In this document: positions 24,145-32,844 of the stretch, in pieces
Layout: every line of letters begins with the position of its first letter
Position numbering within the stretch: the stretch's first letter is position 1
From: Bacteroidales bacterium M2
GTDB lineage: Bacteria; Bacteroidota; Bacteroidia; Bacteroidales; Muribaculaceae
Reading direction: 5' to 3'
DNA length: 64,000 bases
Assembly (NCBI GenBank): GCA_001689415.1
Contig: LUJM01000073.1
Span: 36,468-100,467 of the forward strand
The notes under the pieces: model-generated
Told to the model about the DNA's origin: nothing
The model's input: the letters and a program-made list of their open reading frames with translations, nothing else
The model's database searches: none
Translations under genes and position numbers: made by a program

Positions 24145-25301
24145 AGTGAACCTGATATTTTAAGAGGCAGGTCGGCAACAGGCGCTTCGCTGCGCATTAT
24201 CTTGATACTCTTGAATATATCCCTGAATATGCTCGCAAGACCGTCGGCCTTGTTGTATTTCCAGCCCGGCAGGGAGTTGATGTTGGCCATAAGGGTCTCG
24301 TTTTCGGTAATTTCTGGCGAAGGTATCACCGTGTGCACCTCGAGGTCGTGGATATCGGGGTCGCATTTGTGGGCGAGTACGGCCAGCTTGTCATCGAGGT
24401 CTTTGTTCACCTTGCCGTTGCGCAGCCAGCGACCACCGGTAAAGAATATGACCCAAGGGGCGGTAAATGCCTGGCGGGCTTGCTTGAGCTGATCTACATA
24501 GCGGTCGAGGCACTTGAGTGCCATGTCTATGGCCTCGTCCATATGCGAGGGGCCGTGGCCGTTGAATTCGTGGCTGAATACCTTGCGGTGCGCATTTTCG
24601 GCACTTGTGAAATCTACAAGCAGCTCTGCTCCGCCGCCGGTGGTAATTACGCACACTTCTGCGCCCCTGCGCAACTGTGGGGTGCGGTCGATAAGGTCGA
24701 AGAGCTCGTTGAAACCGTCGCTTACGGCACCGAGATAGCGCGACATGGGCATCGAGGTGTCGATGATAAATATTATCGGCGAGCGTTCGCTCTGGTTGTC
24801 GGCCATGTCGCTTATGGTGACGCGCGATATTTCATCAATGTCGATATCGTCGTCTTCGAAATGCTCGCAGGCGCTGCTGATTTCTTCGGGTACGGTAAGG
24901 TCTTCTTTCCAAGCAAGATATATGGCTACCTCGCGCATTGTTCGCAGGTATGTTTCTTCGTCGAAGCCGGCGGCTGTCACATCGTCGTCGACCAGCCGTC
25001 GGTCCTCGGATTTGGCTGCTACCCTCAGTTTGTGAAAACTGATAATGGTCTTGAATGCCGAAAACAAGACTTCGGTGCGGCCATAAGGTATGCCTTTCTG
25101 GCGGATATGCTTGTTGAGTGCTTGAAAATCGTTTTTATCCTCATCGGTGCGGAGTTCGCGGATGTGGTATAGAAACTTGTTGATAGTGAGATATCGTTGT
25201 AATATATGCTCGGCGCTAAGGCTGCGTTTGAGTTCGGTGAGGTATACGCCGGCTGAAAAGGGCTTGGCCTGGCGTTTGTCGGATTGGTAAGCCGGTGTCA
25301 T
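24141..25301 (-). CDS. vWA domain protein, TerY/YegL-like
   Basis: Cytoplasmic 386-aa protein. Start at 25301 gives a 4-bp overlap with the kinase gene; the longer frame is unlikely. Residues 1-170 are helical with an acidic stretch (EHFEDDDIDIDE at about 146-157). From about 175 a vWA domain begins: IIFIIDTSMPMS with MIDAS residues Asp181, Ser183 and Ser187, later GHGPSHMDEAIDMAL (the MIDAS Thr position appears to be Ser) and WVIFFTGGRW where a DG is usual. TerY-like vWA proteins act as metal-dependent scaffolds with kinase and PP2C partners. Confidence 0.87.
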   Translation of the reverse strand: MTPAYQSDKRQAKPFSAGVYLTELKRSLSAEHILQRYLTINKFLYHIRELRTDEDKNDFQALNKHIRQKGIPYGRTEVLFSAFKTIISFHKLRVAAKSEDRRLVDDDVTAAGFDEETYLRTMREVAIYLAWKEDLTVPEEISSACEHFEDDDIDIDEISRVTISDMADNQSERSPIIFIIDTSMPMSRYLGAVSDGFNELFDLIDRTPQLRRGAEVCVITTGGGAELLVDFTSAENAHRKVFSHEFNGHGPSHMDEAIDMALKCLDRYVDQLKQARQAFTAPWVIFFTGGRWLRNGKVNKDLDDKLAVLAHKCDPDIHDLEVHTVIPSPEITENETLMANINSLPGWKYNKADGLASIFRDIFKSIKIMRSEAPVADLPLKISGSL

Positions 25302-27274
25302 GATAATATTTTTTCGAGGGTCATTATTGTTTTTATCTGATATATTTCGAGGGGCATCACTTTGAGGCCGCAGCATTTCATGCGCTGTGATAGCGACGAT
25401 ATCAGGGGTATGGCGAGCCGGTGTTCGAATTCGTCGGCCATGTCGTCCGACATCTTGAAATCATCGAGGTAGTCGCCTACGCGGTGGCGGTTGACCAGTA
25501 TGTCGGCATCGAATTCGCTGCGCCTCTTTTGCAGTTCTTCCATTCCGGAGATGTTACCCAGTCTTGGCAGGCCCACTACAACAAGCTCGGCGCCTTCGAA
25601 ACCGCTCGGTACGGTGAGCTCGTTGACCAACAGGCCGCAGGCGCTGTCGTGCTCATCCCATGCAGCCTCGGGTGTACGCTCGAGGCCGGCGGTGTAGATA
25701 AACCTGTTGCGCATGATACGCCGTCCGCAGTCGTGAAGAATCACGCATTTCACAGTGCCGTCCGGGCGGCAGAACAGCAGGCGGCTCGATACCTTGTCGT
25801 CGACATAGACTATGTATTTGCCCACGCGCCTGTCGATTTCCATTTCCTCTATTACGGCACGTGCAATTAAGTCGTTGTCCCGGTCAAGCGAGGGAATGTT
25901 GAAGTGCCAGCCGGTGGCCTTTTCGATAGCCTCGGCTACTTCATCTCCATTTTCGATATTGCGTAGCAGCGACCCCGCCAAGGCATAGATACGTGTCACC
26001 ATGGGCCTGTGCGGAGCAAGCGATTTATACCAGTTGTGCAGTGTCGGGCTGTAGGATAGGTCTTTGGCGAGCTCGGATGCGTCGATTCTTCCGCAAGCAT
26101 CGATACGGTCGAATACTTTTTTGCGCAGGAAATTTCTCAGGTGGAATTTGGGTGTGCGCAACTGTGCCCGTGGCCAGCTGTTGTTGTAGAGGCCGAGTAT
26201 GTTGTCGCTGTCGAGATATACGATAGCGAAATCCGATTTGTCGCTGTCGTTTGTTCTCGGCAGAGCGTACATGCCCGGCGTACTGTCGAAACCACTGCGT
26301 TCGCGAAGGCTCAGCAGCCGTGGCATTTCGGCGTGGGTGCGGGGAAAAATGGTGCTTGTAACCCCGAGGTTGGCCATGTCGGCGTTGTAGTCTTCGAGTA
26401 GCTTCTCCCACTTTTCGGGACTGATGTCGATGCCGTCGTTGTAAACGCTGCAAAATGCCGCACGGATAGGCTGCGGTAGGTCGTACCACATGCGTTCCGT
26501 ACCCATAGCGAGGGTGTTGACATTGCCGTATCCTTCGGGAAATACAAACTTCCTCAACTTCAATGCCTGCGCCCTGTTGCGCCCTGTCACGCTCATAAAG
26601 GGGCTCTTTTCGGGCATCAGGATATGGAATATGAGAGTGCTTATGGCGTAGTTCTCGTCGCTTTCCTTGCGGAAGAATTCACCCCGGGCCGATGCTGCCA
26701 GATAGCGCGGGCTTGTAAATTCGGGCCGCCCGAGCCCACACTTGTATCTGTTGCCGATCTGGAAACTGTCGGTATCGATGATAGCATAGTCGCCGTCGTC
26801 GGATACCAATATGTTTCGCAGGTTGATGTCGCCCATGAGCATGTTGAACAGCCTCAGGTAGCGTAGCGACCTGATTATGCCGAGGGCAAGCGAGGCAAGT
26901 TGCATACGTGTCCACCCGCGGGCCGTGAGATTGTCCTGTAGCAGAACATCGGCAAGGGTTTCGCCTTTGAATTTTCGCATCAGGTATCCGGCGCATCTGC
27001 CGTTGGAATCGTAAATCAGTTTTTGCGGCAGGTAGAAATTGGCAAGGAAATTATACGACCCTGTGCTGCGGTGAAAAATGTCGATGAGCTGCTTTAGTTT
27101 CTCCTCGTTGGCGGGGCTGTCGGGCAGATATATTTTGGCCACCATGTTGGGGAGGTTTGTATCGTATACAAGCCCCTCGCCGCCCTCGCCCATATTGGAG
27201 CGTAGCAGCAGCACAGTGCCGTCGTCGAGCCGGTAGGCCGGTCCTGTGTTTTTCTGTCGCAGCCCTGTTTTCAT
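25298..27274 (-). CDS. Protein kinase-like protein, YegI/TerY-P type
   Basis: 658 aa. The N-terminal 290 residues form a eukaryotic-like kinase domain: Gly loop GEGGEG (29-34), Lys47 in VAKIY, catalytic loop MGDINLRNILV with Asp149 and Asn154, and Mg-binding Asp167 in IIDTDSFQ. HRD is replaced by MGD and DFG by DTD, a form typical of bacterial kinases linked to vWA and PP2C genes. Residues 300-658 match nothing I recognise; they include mixed alpha/beta stretches and no membrane helix. It overlaps its neighbours by 4 bp on both sides. Phosphorylation of the vWA partners is inferred. Confidence 0.86.
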   Translation of the reverse strand: MKTGLRQKNTGPAYRLDDGTVLLLRSNMGEGGEGLVYDTNLPNMVAKIYLPDSPANEEKLKQLIDIFHRSTGSYNFLANFYLPQKLIYDSNGRCAGYLMRKFKGETLADVLLQDNLTARGWTRMQLASLALGIIRSLRYLRLFNMLMGDINLRNILVSDDGDYAIIDTDSFQIGNRYKCGLGRPEFTSPRYLAASARGEFFRKESDENYAISTLIFHILMPEKSPFMSVTGRNRAQALKLRKFVFPEGYGNVNTLAMGTERMWYDLPQPIRAAFCSVYNDGIDISPEKWEKLLEDYNADMANLGVTSTIFPRTHAEMPRLLSLRERSGFDSTPGMYALPRTNDSDKSDFAIVYLDSDNILGLYNNSWPRAQLRTPKFHLRNFLRKKVFDRIDACGRIDASELAKDLSYSPTLHNWYKSLAPHRPMVTRIYALAGSLLRNIENGDEVAEAIEKATGWHFNIPSLDRDNDLIARAVIEEMEIDRRVGKYIVYVDDKVSSRLLFCRPDGTVKCVILHDCGRRIMRNRFIYTAGLERTPEAAWDEHDSACGLLVNELTVPSGFEGAELVVVGLPRLGNISGMEELQKRRSEFDADILVNRHRVGDYLDDFKMSDDMADEFEHRLAIPLISSLSQRMKCCGLKVMPLEIYQIKTIMTLEKILS

Positions 27275-28233
27275 TCTTCAGTGATGCCGATATACATCCA
27301 CGATTGGAAGCGACGGCTGTCGCGCTCGGTATTTGTGGTGAAATGGGCTATCAGGTGTTTGCCGTCGGAGGTTACGAAGCCGGTATCGAAACGAGCGCTG
27401 TCGAACTCGATTCTAAGGGCTGATTCGCGACATGCCAGGATTTCGCGTACGGCAAGGGCAAAGTTGGTGTTCAGTTTGCTTTCTATAAGTCGCATGGGGC
27501 GGTCGCCGGGTTCGTCGATTACAAACCAGTCGTCGCCAACGGCACGGTCGGCGAGTTCGGCGGCAAAATTTTTGTATTCGTTGGGGAAGAAAGCGAAATG
27601 GCCGAAGAAGTAGCGGCTAATCTTCTGTGGTTTGGCTGCAGGTGCAGCTTCCGGTGCAGGGGTGTGTTCGCTTGGCTTTGGTGCGGGTTTTGTATTCTTT
27701 TGTTTAGGCTCAGGCTGCACATCGTCGGTGCCGGGCATGTTGATGATAATTCGCTCTGCCTGGCCTTTGGGGGTGTCGATCGTGGCGATATGTGCCTTGT
27801 GGGGGGCCATTATGCTTAGTACAAAGGCGCGGCTGTCGTTGTAGCCCCATTCGCCGAGGCGTTCGGCAGCGCCTATGATGTCGAGTATCTGCTCGGCGGT
27901 CTTGTCGGTGATGCGGGCGCGTCCTTCTTTAATTGTATTTGGTAAGATTTTGGCGAAAAATAATTCGCGCAACTGTTCGAGGCTTTCGTCGGATAGTGCG
28001 CCTTCGGGCCAGGTGGGTTTGGGTGGCTTTACCTTGGCGCGGTATTTCGATGATACCATACCGGTTTCCTCGTCGACAACGAGCAATTCGGGAAGGTCGC
28101 ACAATAGGTCGCTGAGGCTGTCATAGCCGGTGTCGAGGTCGCCGGCAGCGAATCGCTGTTCGGCGTCGTCCATGCTGATAGGGGTGTTGCCTATTAATTC
28201 TCCGAGGCGCTTGAAGAGGTTGTCGTTTTCCAT
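27271..28233 (-). CDS. Uncharacterised first gene of the kinase/vWA/PP2C operon
   Basis: 320 aa. The N-terminal half is acidic and helical with repeated LL pairs (LSDLLCDLPELLVVDEETG). A low-complexity Pro/Ala/Lys linker lies at about residues 172-202. The C-terminal domain (ISRYFFGHFAFFPNEYKNFA through ARFDTGFVTSDGKHLIAHF, quoted in parts) faintly recalls DUF3825, an OST-HTH/LOTUS-associated domain that contains FNTGL and YALF blocks; this is a weak visual match. It overlaps the kinase gene by 4 bp. A near-consensus box TAACTTTA lies about 20-30 bp upstream on the minus strand, so it likely leads the operon. Confidence 0.7.
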   Translation of the reverse strand: MENDNLFKRLGELIGNTPISMDDAEQRFAAGDLDTGYDSLSDLLCDLPELLVVDEETGMVSSKYRAKVKPPKPTWPEGALSDESLEQLRELFFAKILPNTIKEGRARITDKTAEQILDIIGAAERLGEWGYNDSRAFVLSIMAPHKAHIATIDTPKGQAERIIINMPGTDDVQPEPKQKNTKPAPKPSEHTPAPEAAPAAKPQKISRYFFGHFAFFPNEYKNFAAELADRAVGDDWFVIDEPGDRPMRLIESKLNTNFALAVREILACRESALRIEFDSARFDTGFVTSDGKHLIAHFTTNTERDSRRFQSWMYIGITEE

Positions 28234-28291
28234 AATATTATTTTTGGTGATATAAAGTTACGGTAGAATTAGAAAAATTCGGACTTCGGAT

Positions 28292-28792
28292 TTAAAATTT
28301 AACATCAAAATCCTGCCGTGGCAGATGAGCGAGGGCTACGCCTACAGCCATGCTGCCGTTGTTTGCAAATGTCATGCCCGTATCCATAGCCGCCTTATAG
28401 CGAGGCCAGGATACGAGATGTAGGTAATCAGTTACTATCACGTGCTTGTCTGCGTAGGCCGCGAGGTCGAAATCGGGCGCCGCGTCGGCATCCACTATGA
28501 TGAGGTCGGCCTTGTCGGCAGTGGTGATAGTGGAATTTGGCACGGCTTCGACTACGGCTCGCCGGTAGGTGTCGCTGCCTATCATGGCCACGCTGTCCGG
28601 GCGCAGGTCGAGAACCACTCGGAAGATTGCGAGCGTGGTTCTGTCGCCGGGTAGGTGCAGGTAGGCATAGTATCCGTACTCCTGCCTCAGTACTTCGGTA
28701 ATGAACCTGAAGGCAAAAGGCGAATGTATGCCAAACCCGCGCCCGTGGCGCCAAAGTTGTAGCGATGATTTTAGATTCAGAATAAACGACAT
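28292..28792 (-). CDS. Short O-methyltransferase-like conserved protein
   Basis: 166 aa from the ATG at 28792, which overlaps the end of the yfhO-type gene by 16 bp; the longer frame is antisense noise inside that gene. The opening WRHGRGFGIHSPFAFRFITE matches the HG.GIHSPF signature at the start of many Bacteroidetes SAM-methyltransferase-like proteins. Relatives are usually 220-260 aa, so this one is short; a clear Gly-rich SAM motif is not visible (SVAMIGSDTYRR stands at its place), and enzymatic activity is doubtful. Function unknown. Confidence 0.7.
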   Translation of the reverse strand: MSFILNLKSSLQLWRHGRGFGIHSPFAFRFITEVLRQEYGYYAYLHLPGDRTTLAIFRVVLDLRPDSVAMIGSDTYRRAVVEAVPNSTITTADKADLIIVDADAAPDFDLAAYADKHVIVTDYLHLVSWPRYKAAMDTGMTFANNGSMAVGVALAHLPRQDFDVKF

Positions 28793-31422
28793 CGGTTTGC
28801 TTCTACAAATAATCCGCCAAGAACAAGCAGATAAATTAGCGAAACACAGGCATATGCTACGTTCGACGATGTGCGTATCGATGCCGGTTCGAAAGTCATG
28901 GTCACGGTATGGCTTCCGGCAGGCAAGGCTACTGCGCGTAGCAGGTAGTTGACTCGTGCCAAGGCAACTTCCTTGCCATCGACTTCGGCTCGCCAGCCCC
29001 AAGGGAAATACACCTCCGAGAATACGCCAATGCCGCCATGTGCCGTCGAGGCATGATATGTGATGCGGTTGGGTGTATAGTCGGTGAGATATATTGTATC
29101 GCCGGGTGCGAGTGTCGGTGCCTGAGGCAATGCTTCTTTGAAACGAGCATCGGCTACGGCCTGGTGGCGCAGATCGATTTTCGATGCGTCCAAGGCCGCC
29201 ATTTCGGCGTCGGCATTGTCGACCCAGCGGATATCGTCGATGAGCCATGCGTTGCCAAATGCGTTGTCGTTCTTGATTACCGGTCGTTGCTGATTAGAAG
29301 TGATTACATACTTGGCATTGAGCATGTTGGCAATCTGATAGCCTGATTTGAGTCGGCCACCGATTTCGCCTGTCTCCGGGTCGTCGAGTATGCTGTCGCC
29401 GTCGAACCAGTCGCCGACACCAACCACGGCCGACAGATGACGCTGTATCATATCTTCGTAGCGGTTGAGTTTGGCCGCATGATATCCGCCAAGGGTCTTG
29501 TGGAAATACGAACGGTCGGCGCGGTAGAAGCCCGGTATGTCGAGCACGCGGTAATGCTGTGTGGTATCAGCCAATATCAGATTGTCGATAGCGTCGGGGG
29601 TGAATACTATCTGGCCGCCCTCGCTGTCGGCCGGGCCGAAGGAGCTGTGGCTTACATAGCGTTTGTCGACTGTGTACAGGTCGCAAAGTATCAGCACGCC
29701 GATAAAAGCTATCGCGTAGCCCGGTTTGAGCTTGCCCCTGCACAAGAGCAGCAAAGCACCTGCCGCGGCAAGGAGCAGCATGAGCGACCGCAGGCCGTCG
29801 TTGCGAACCATGCCTTTGCGAAGGCTCGATATAGCACTGTTGTTGGCCGGGTTCGACAGCGAGTACATATACATATACTGCGATATCTGCTCGTCGGGCG
29901 CACCCTGTTGCTTGCCCATATTATATAGTTGCTGCTGTATCTGTTCGGCAGTTGCGCGGTCGCTTTCTGTGATAGTGTCGCCGAAAGCCCCCGGGGCAAC
30001 AAGCGCAAGCAGGCATACGAATGCCGGTATACCCAGGCCTGCGCTGATACCTACGCGGTAGCGTGACCAGGCTTCCTTGCCGGCTGTGACTATGCGCTCA
30101 AGGGCGAGAATCGCCAGCAAGGGCATGGTGAATTCGGCGATTACGAGTATACTCTCTACTGCTCGGAATTTATTGTAGAGCGGGAAGTTGTAAATCATAA
30201 AGTCGGTGATGCCTTCGGCATTGCGACCAAGGGCGAGGATTACCGACAGTATCGTTGCCGCCACGAGTCCCCATTTGAGCGGGCCTTTGATAATAAAGCA
30301 TCCGGCAAGGAAGAGGGCAAATATTATGATACCAACGTATACCGGACCGTTAGTGCCTTCGGAGTCATTGAAATACTGGCTCATATACTCCAGCAAGGGG
30401 GCGCTTTGGGTATAATTTGCGGCATCTTCGAGCCCGGCGAGGCTCATGGCTACCATTTGACCGCCTTCGGGACGTGCTGAAGCGCCACCCTTGATATTCG
30501 GTACAAGGAGGCTGAACATCTCGCTGCGGCCATAGCTCCAGCCTACAATCTGGTCTTTAGGCATACCCCCGGTAGGACGCTCTGTCGGCTTGCCTGCAAA
30601 CTCTTCGGTTGCGACAGGTGTCAGTTCCGACTGCGACCGTTTGGTCTCTTTGGAGTATTCATATGTATTATAGAGCGACGGTGCGTTTGCCCCTATGGCA
30701 AGTGCCCCGGCTCCAAGTACGAGAGCACTGGAAACAAGCCAGTTGCGAATCTGCTTGCTGCGAACGGCATCGATGAGGTAGCAAATGGCGAGTATGCCCA
30801 TAACGAGGCCGAAGTAGTAGGTCATCTGCGGGTGGTTGGCGTTGAGCTGCAGCATTGCAAACAGGGCCAACATCGCCGTACCGGCTATGCGGTGGCCGCG
30901 ATATAAGAGTAGAAATCCGGCAATCGTGGGCGGTACGTAGCTGAGGGCTACAAACTTCCATATATGTCCTGCGCCGATGATGATGATGAAATATGTAGAG
31001 AATCCCCATGCAACAGCTCCGATGAGGGCGTAATACCACCGCATCTTGAGCGAGAAAAGGAGTATGAGGAAGCCGAACATCATCATGAACAGCAGGTTAG
31101 ACGGAGCCGGAAGGCCGAGGCCGTACACGGTGTTGAGCCATGTAAACAGGCTGTTTGAGGGATACGACGGTGAAATCTGGAATGTCGGCATACCTCCAAA
31201 AAGCGAGTTTGTCCACAAGGCTTTCTCGCCGGTTTCGGCTTCGTATACGGCGCCTTCGTGGCCGTTGGCAGCGCCTTGCTGCATATCGGGCTGGCGAAGG
31301 CTGTTGCCCTCGAAGTTGTCGGGATAGAAAAATGCCAGAGATATAAGGGCTAGTATAGCTACCGACACCAGGAATCCCCAGACTTGAGGTTTCTTTAGTA
31401 ATTCAGAGACTTTCGTAATCAT
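28777..31422 (-). CDS. YfhO family membrane protein
   Basis: Large polytopic inner-membrane protein, 881 aa. It opens with a helix (VWGFLVSVAILALISLAFFY) followed by the family block NSLFTWLNTVYGL and at least ten more hydrophobic segments up to about residue 600; a soluble region at about 610-840 ends in a last helix. YfhO proteins are predicted GT-C-like glycosyltransferases; in Gram-positives YfhO modifies teichoic acids, while the Bacteroidales substrate is unknown. It is 44 bp after the alkaline phosphatase stop and probably co-transcribed. Confidence 0.9.
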   Translation of the reverse strand: MITKVSELLKKPQVWGFLVSVAILALISLAFFYPDNFEGNSLRQPDMQQGAANGHEGAVYEAETGEKALWTNSLFGGMPTFQISPSYPSNSLFTWLNTVYGLGLPAPSNLLFMMMFGFLILLFSLKMRWYYALIGAVAWGFSTYFIIIIGAGHIWKFVALSYVPPTIAGFLLLYRGHRIAGTAMLALFAMLQLNANHPQMTYYFGLVMGILAICYLIDAVRSKQIRNWLVSSALVLGAGALAIGANAPSLYNTYEYSKETKRSQSELTPVATEEFAGKPTERPTGGMPKDQIVGWSYGRSEMFSLLVPNIKGGASARPEGGQMVAMSLAGLEDAANYTQSAPLLEYMSQYFNDSEGTNGPVYVGIIIFALFLAGCFIIKGPLKWGLVAATILSVILALGRNAEGITDFMIYNFPLYNKFRAVESILVIAEFTMPLLAILALERIVTAGKEAWSRYRVGISAGLGIPAFVCLLALVAPGAFGDTITESDRATAEQIQQQLYNMGKQQGAPDEQISQYMYMYSLSNPANNSAISSLRKGMVRNDGLRSLMLLLAAAGALLLLCRGKLKPGYAIAFIGVLILCDLYTVDKRYVSHSSFGPADSEGGQIVFTPDAIDNLILADTTQHYRVLDIPGFYRADRSYFHKTLGGYHAAKLNRYEDMIQRHLSAVVGVGDWFDGDSILDDPETGEIGGRLKSGYQIANMLNAKYVITSNQQRPVIKNDNAFGNAWLIDDIRWVDNADAEMAALDASKIDLRHQAVADARFKEALPQAPTLAPGDTIYLTDYTPNRITYHASTAHGGIGVFSEVYFPWGWRAEVDGKEVALARVNYLLRAVALPAGSHTVTMTFEPASIRTSSNVAYACVSLIYLLVLGGLFVEANRCRLF

Positions 31423-31466
31423 TGTAAGGTTGAAAAAAGAATATCGTAGGCGCTTCGATGCCGTGC

Positions 31467-32840
31467 TTATTTTTCGGTTACGGTATCGTAGATAGCGAGG
31501 GGAATATCGGTGTTGTTGTTGAAGCCTTTGAACTTATCGGCACCGACGCCCACGGCAAATACCGGTACGGGGTTGCCCGAGTGGCTTGTAGTGGTAAAGC
31601 CGAAGCCTACTGCTTTGTTGAATATCGAGAATACTTTCACGGCAAAGGCATTGAAGTTGGCGTAGAGGGTCTGCTGGTCGGCCATTTCATTGCGTTTCTC
31701 AAAGATGTCGTCGAACATGTCCTTGAGTTCTTCTTCCTGCTCGGCACTCACTTTGATATGCTTGAAGAATCCGAAGTGGTCGGTCAGATAATCGCGCATA
31801 TCCTGCCAGGTGTATACCATACGGCTTTTGAGCATGGCGCGGCAGTATTCATTGAACGATTCTTTCGATACTCGCTGGTAGTCGATATTTGCAAGGCCGC
31901 CGTTCTTTACCAGTGCCATGCCGCCGGTATCGTGGTCGGCGGTAACTACGATCAGAGTCTCGTCGGGATGTTTCTGATAGAAGTCGAATGCCACCGCGAG
32001 GGCCTGGTCGAAGTTGAGGATTTCTTTTACCGCAGCGCCGCCGTCGTTGGCATGAAGGGCGTGGTCGATGTTGCCGCCCTCGACCATCATAAAGAATTTG
32101 TCGGGCGATGTCTTCTCAAGGTGTTTGAGGCAGGTCTCGGCAATCACGGGAAGTGAAAGTACACCGGGGATAGAATCGACGGTATAGCCGATATCGTAGT
32201 CGGCAGTGCCTTCGGGGTTGAGCAGAAGCACTTTTTCGCTCTTTATATTGGCGATTTCTTTGGGGCCGCGTACAATCTGCACTTTGTTGTCGGCAAAATG
32301 TTTGAGCAGGTCGGTCTCCTTGCCGTCTTTCATTGTGCCGCGCAAGCCTGCGCCTGCTAAGAATTCATATCCCGACCCGGCCATTTGCACACCGATTTCG
32401 TAGAACATCGCACGCGAGGGCACATGGGCGTAGAATGCGCCCGGTGTGGCATCGTCGGGGGCTACCGAGGTGGTGATGCCGATACCGTAGCCCAAGGCCT
32501 GCAGTTTCTTGGCGATAGAGACCACATCGGTGGTGTCGGGTGTCACACCGAGCATGCCGTTGTTGGTCTTGTTGCCGGTCGAAAGGGCTGTGCCTGCTGC
32601 GGCACTGTCGGTGATTGTTGACGATGCCGAGTAGGTCATACACCAGCCTACCACAGGCATCTGCATCATAGTCAATGGTTTGTCGCTGTTGAGAACGACG
32701 CGGTTGTATGTTTCGGCAGCAACTACCGGGCCCATGCCCATACCGTCGCCGATGTAATAAAATATATACTTGGGCGACTGTGCGCCGGCGCTCATACATG
32801 CCGCCAGGCAGAGACTTGCTGCTAATTTACGGAGCTTCAT
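31467..32840 (-). CDS. Alkaline phosphatase
   Basis: Exported metallophosphatase, 457 aa, with signal peptide at residues 1-20. Core motifs: YYIGDGMGMG with the zinc Asp, nucleophile Ser in DSAAAGTALSTG, GATP-type DDATPGAFYAH, and the metal ligands MMVEGGNIDHALHAND and VVTADHDTGG. A lid-like insertion lies near residues 330-400. The stop of the GH3-family gene is only 4 bp upstream of the start. It releases phosphate from organic esters in the periplasm; no Pho-box is recognisable, and the context suggests constitutive operon expression. Confidence 0.95.
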   Translation of the reverse strand: MKLRKLAASLCLAACMSAGAQSPKYIFYYIGDGMGMGPVVAAETYNRVVLNSDKPLTMMQMPVVGWCMTYSASSTITDSAAAGTALSTGNKTNNGMLGVTPDTTDVVSIAKKLQALGYGIGITTSVAPDDATPGAFYAHVPSRAMFYEIGVQMAGSGYEFLAGAGLRGTMKDGKETDLLKHFADNKVQIVRGPKEIANIKSEKVLLLNPEGTADYDIGYTVDSIPGVLSLPVIAETCLKHLEKTSPDKFFMMVEGGNIDHALHANDGGAAVKEILNFDQALAVAFDFYQKHPDETLIVVTADHDTGGMALVKNGGLANIDYQRVSKESFNEYCRAMLKSRMVYTWQDMRDYLTDHFGFFKHIKVSAEQEEELKDMFDDIFEKRNEMADQQTLYANFNAFAVKVFSIFNKAVGFGFTTTSHSGNPVPVFAVGVGADKFKGFNNNTDIPLAIYDTVTEK

Positions 32841-32844
32841 AATA

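Noticed and set aside
28793..29248. N-terminal extension of the 28292 frame antisense-shifted inside the yfhO gene
   Set aside because: It overlaps a clear YfhO coding region and its composition (Arg/Ser/His rich) is shadow-like; the conserved protein starts at 28792.
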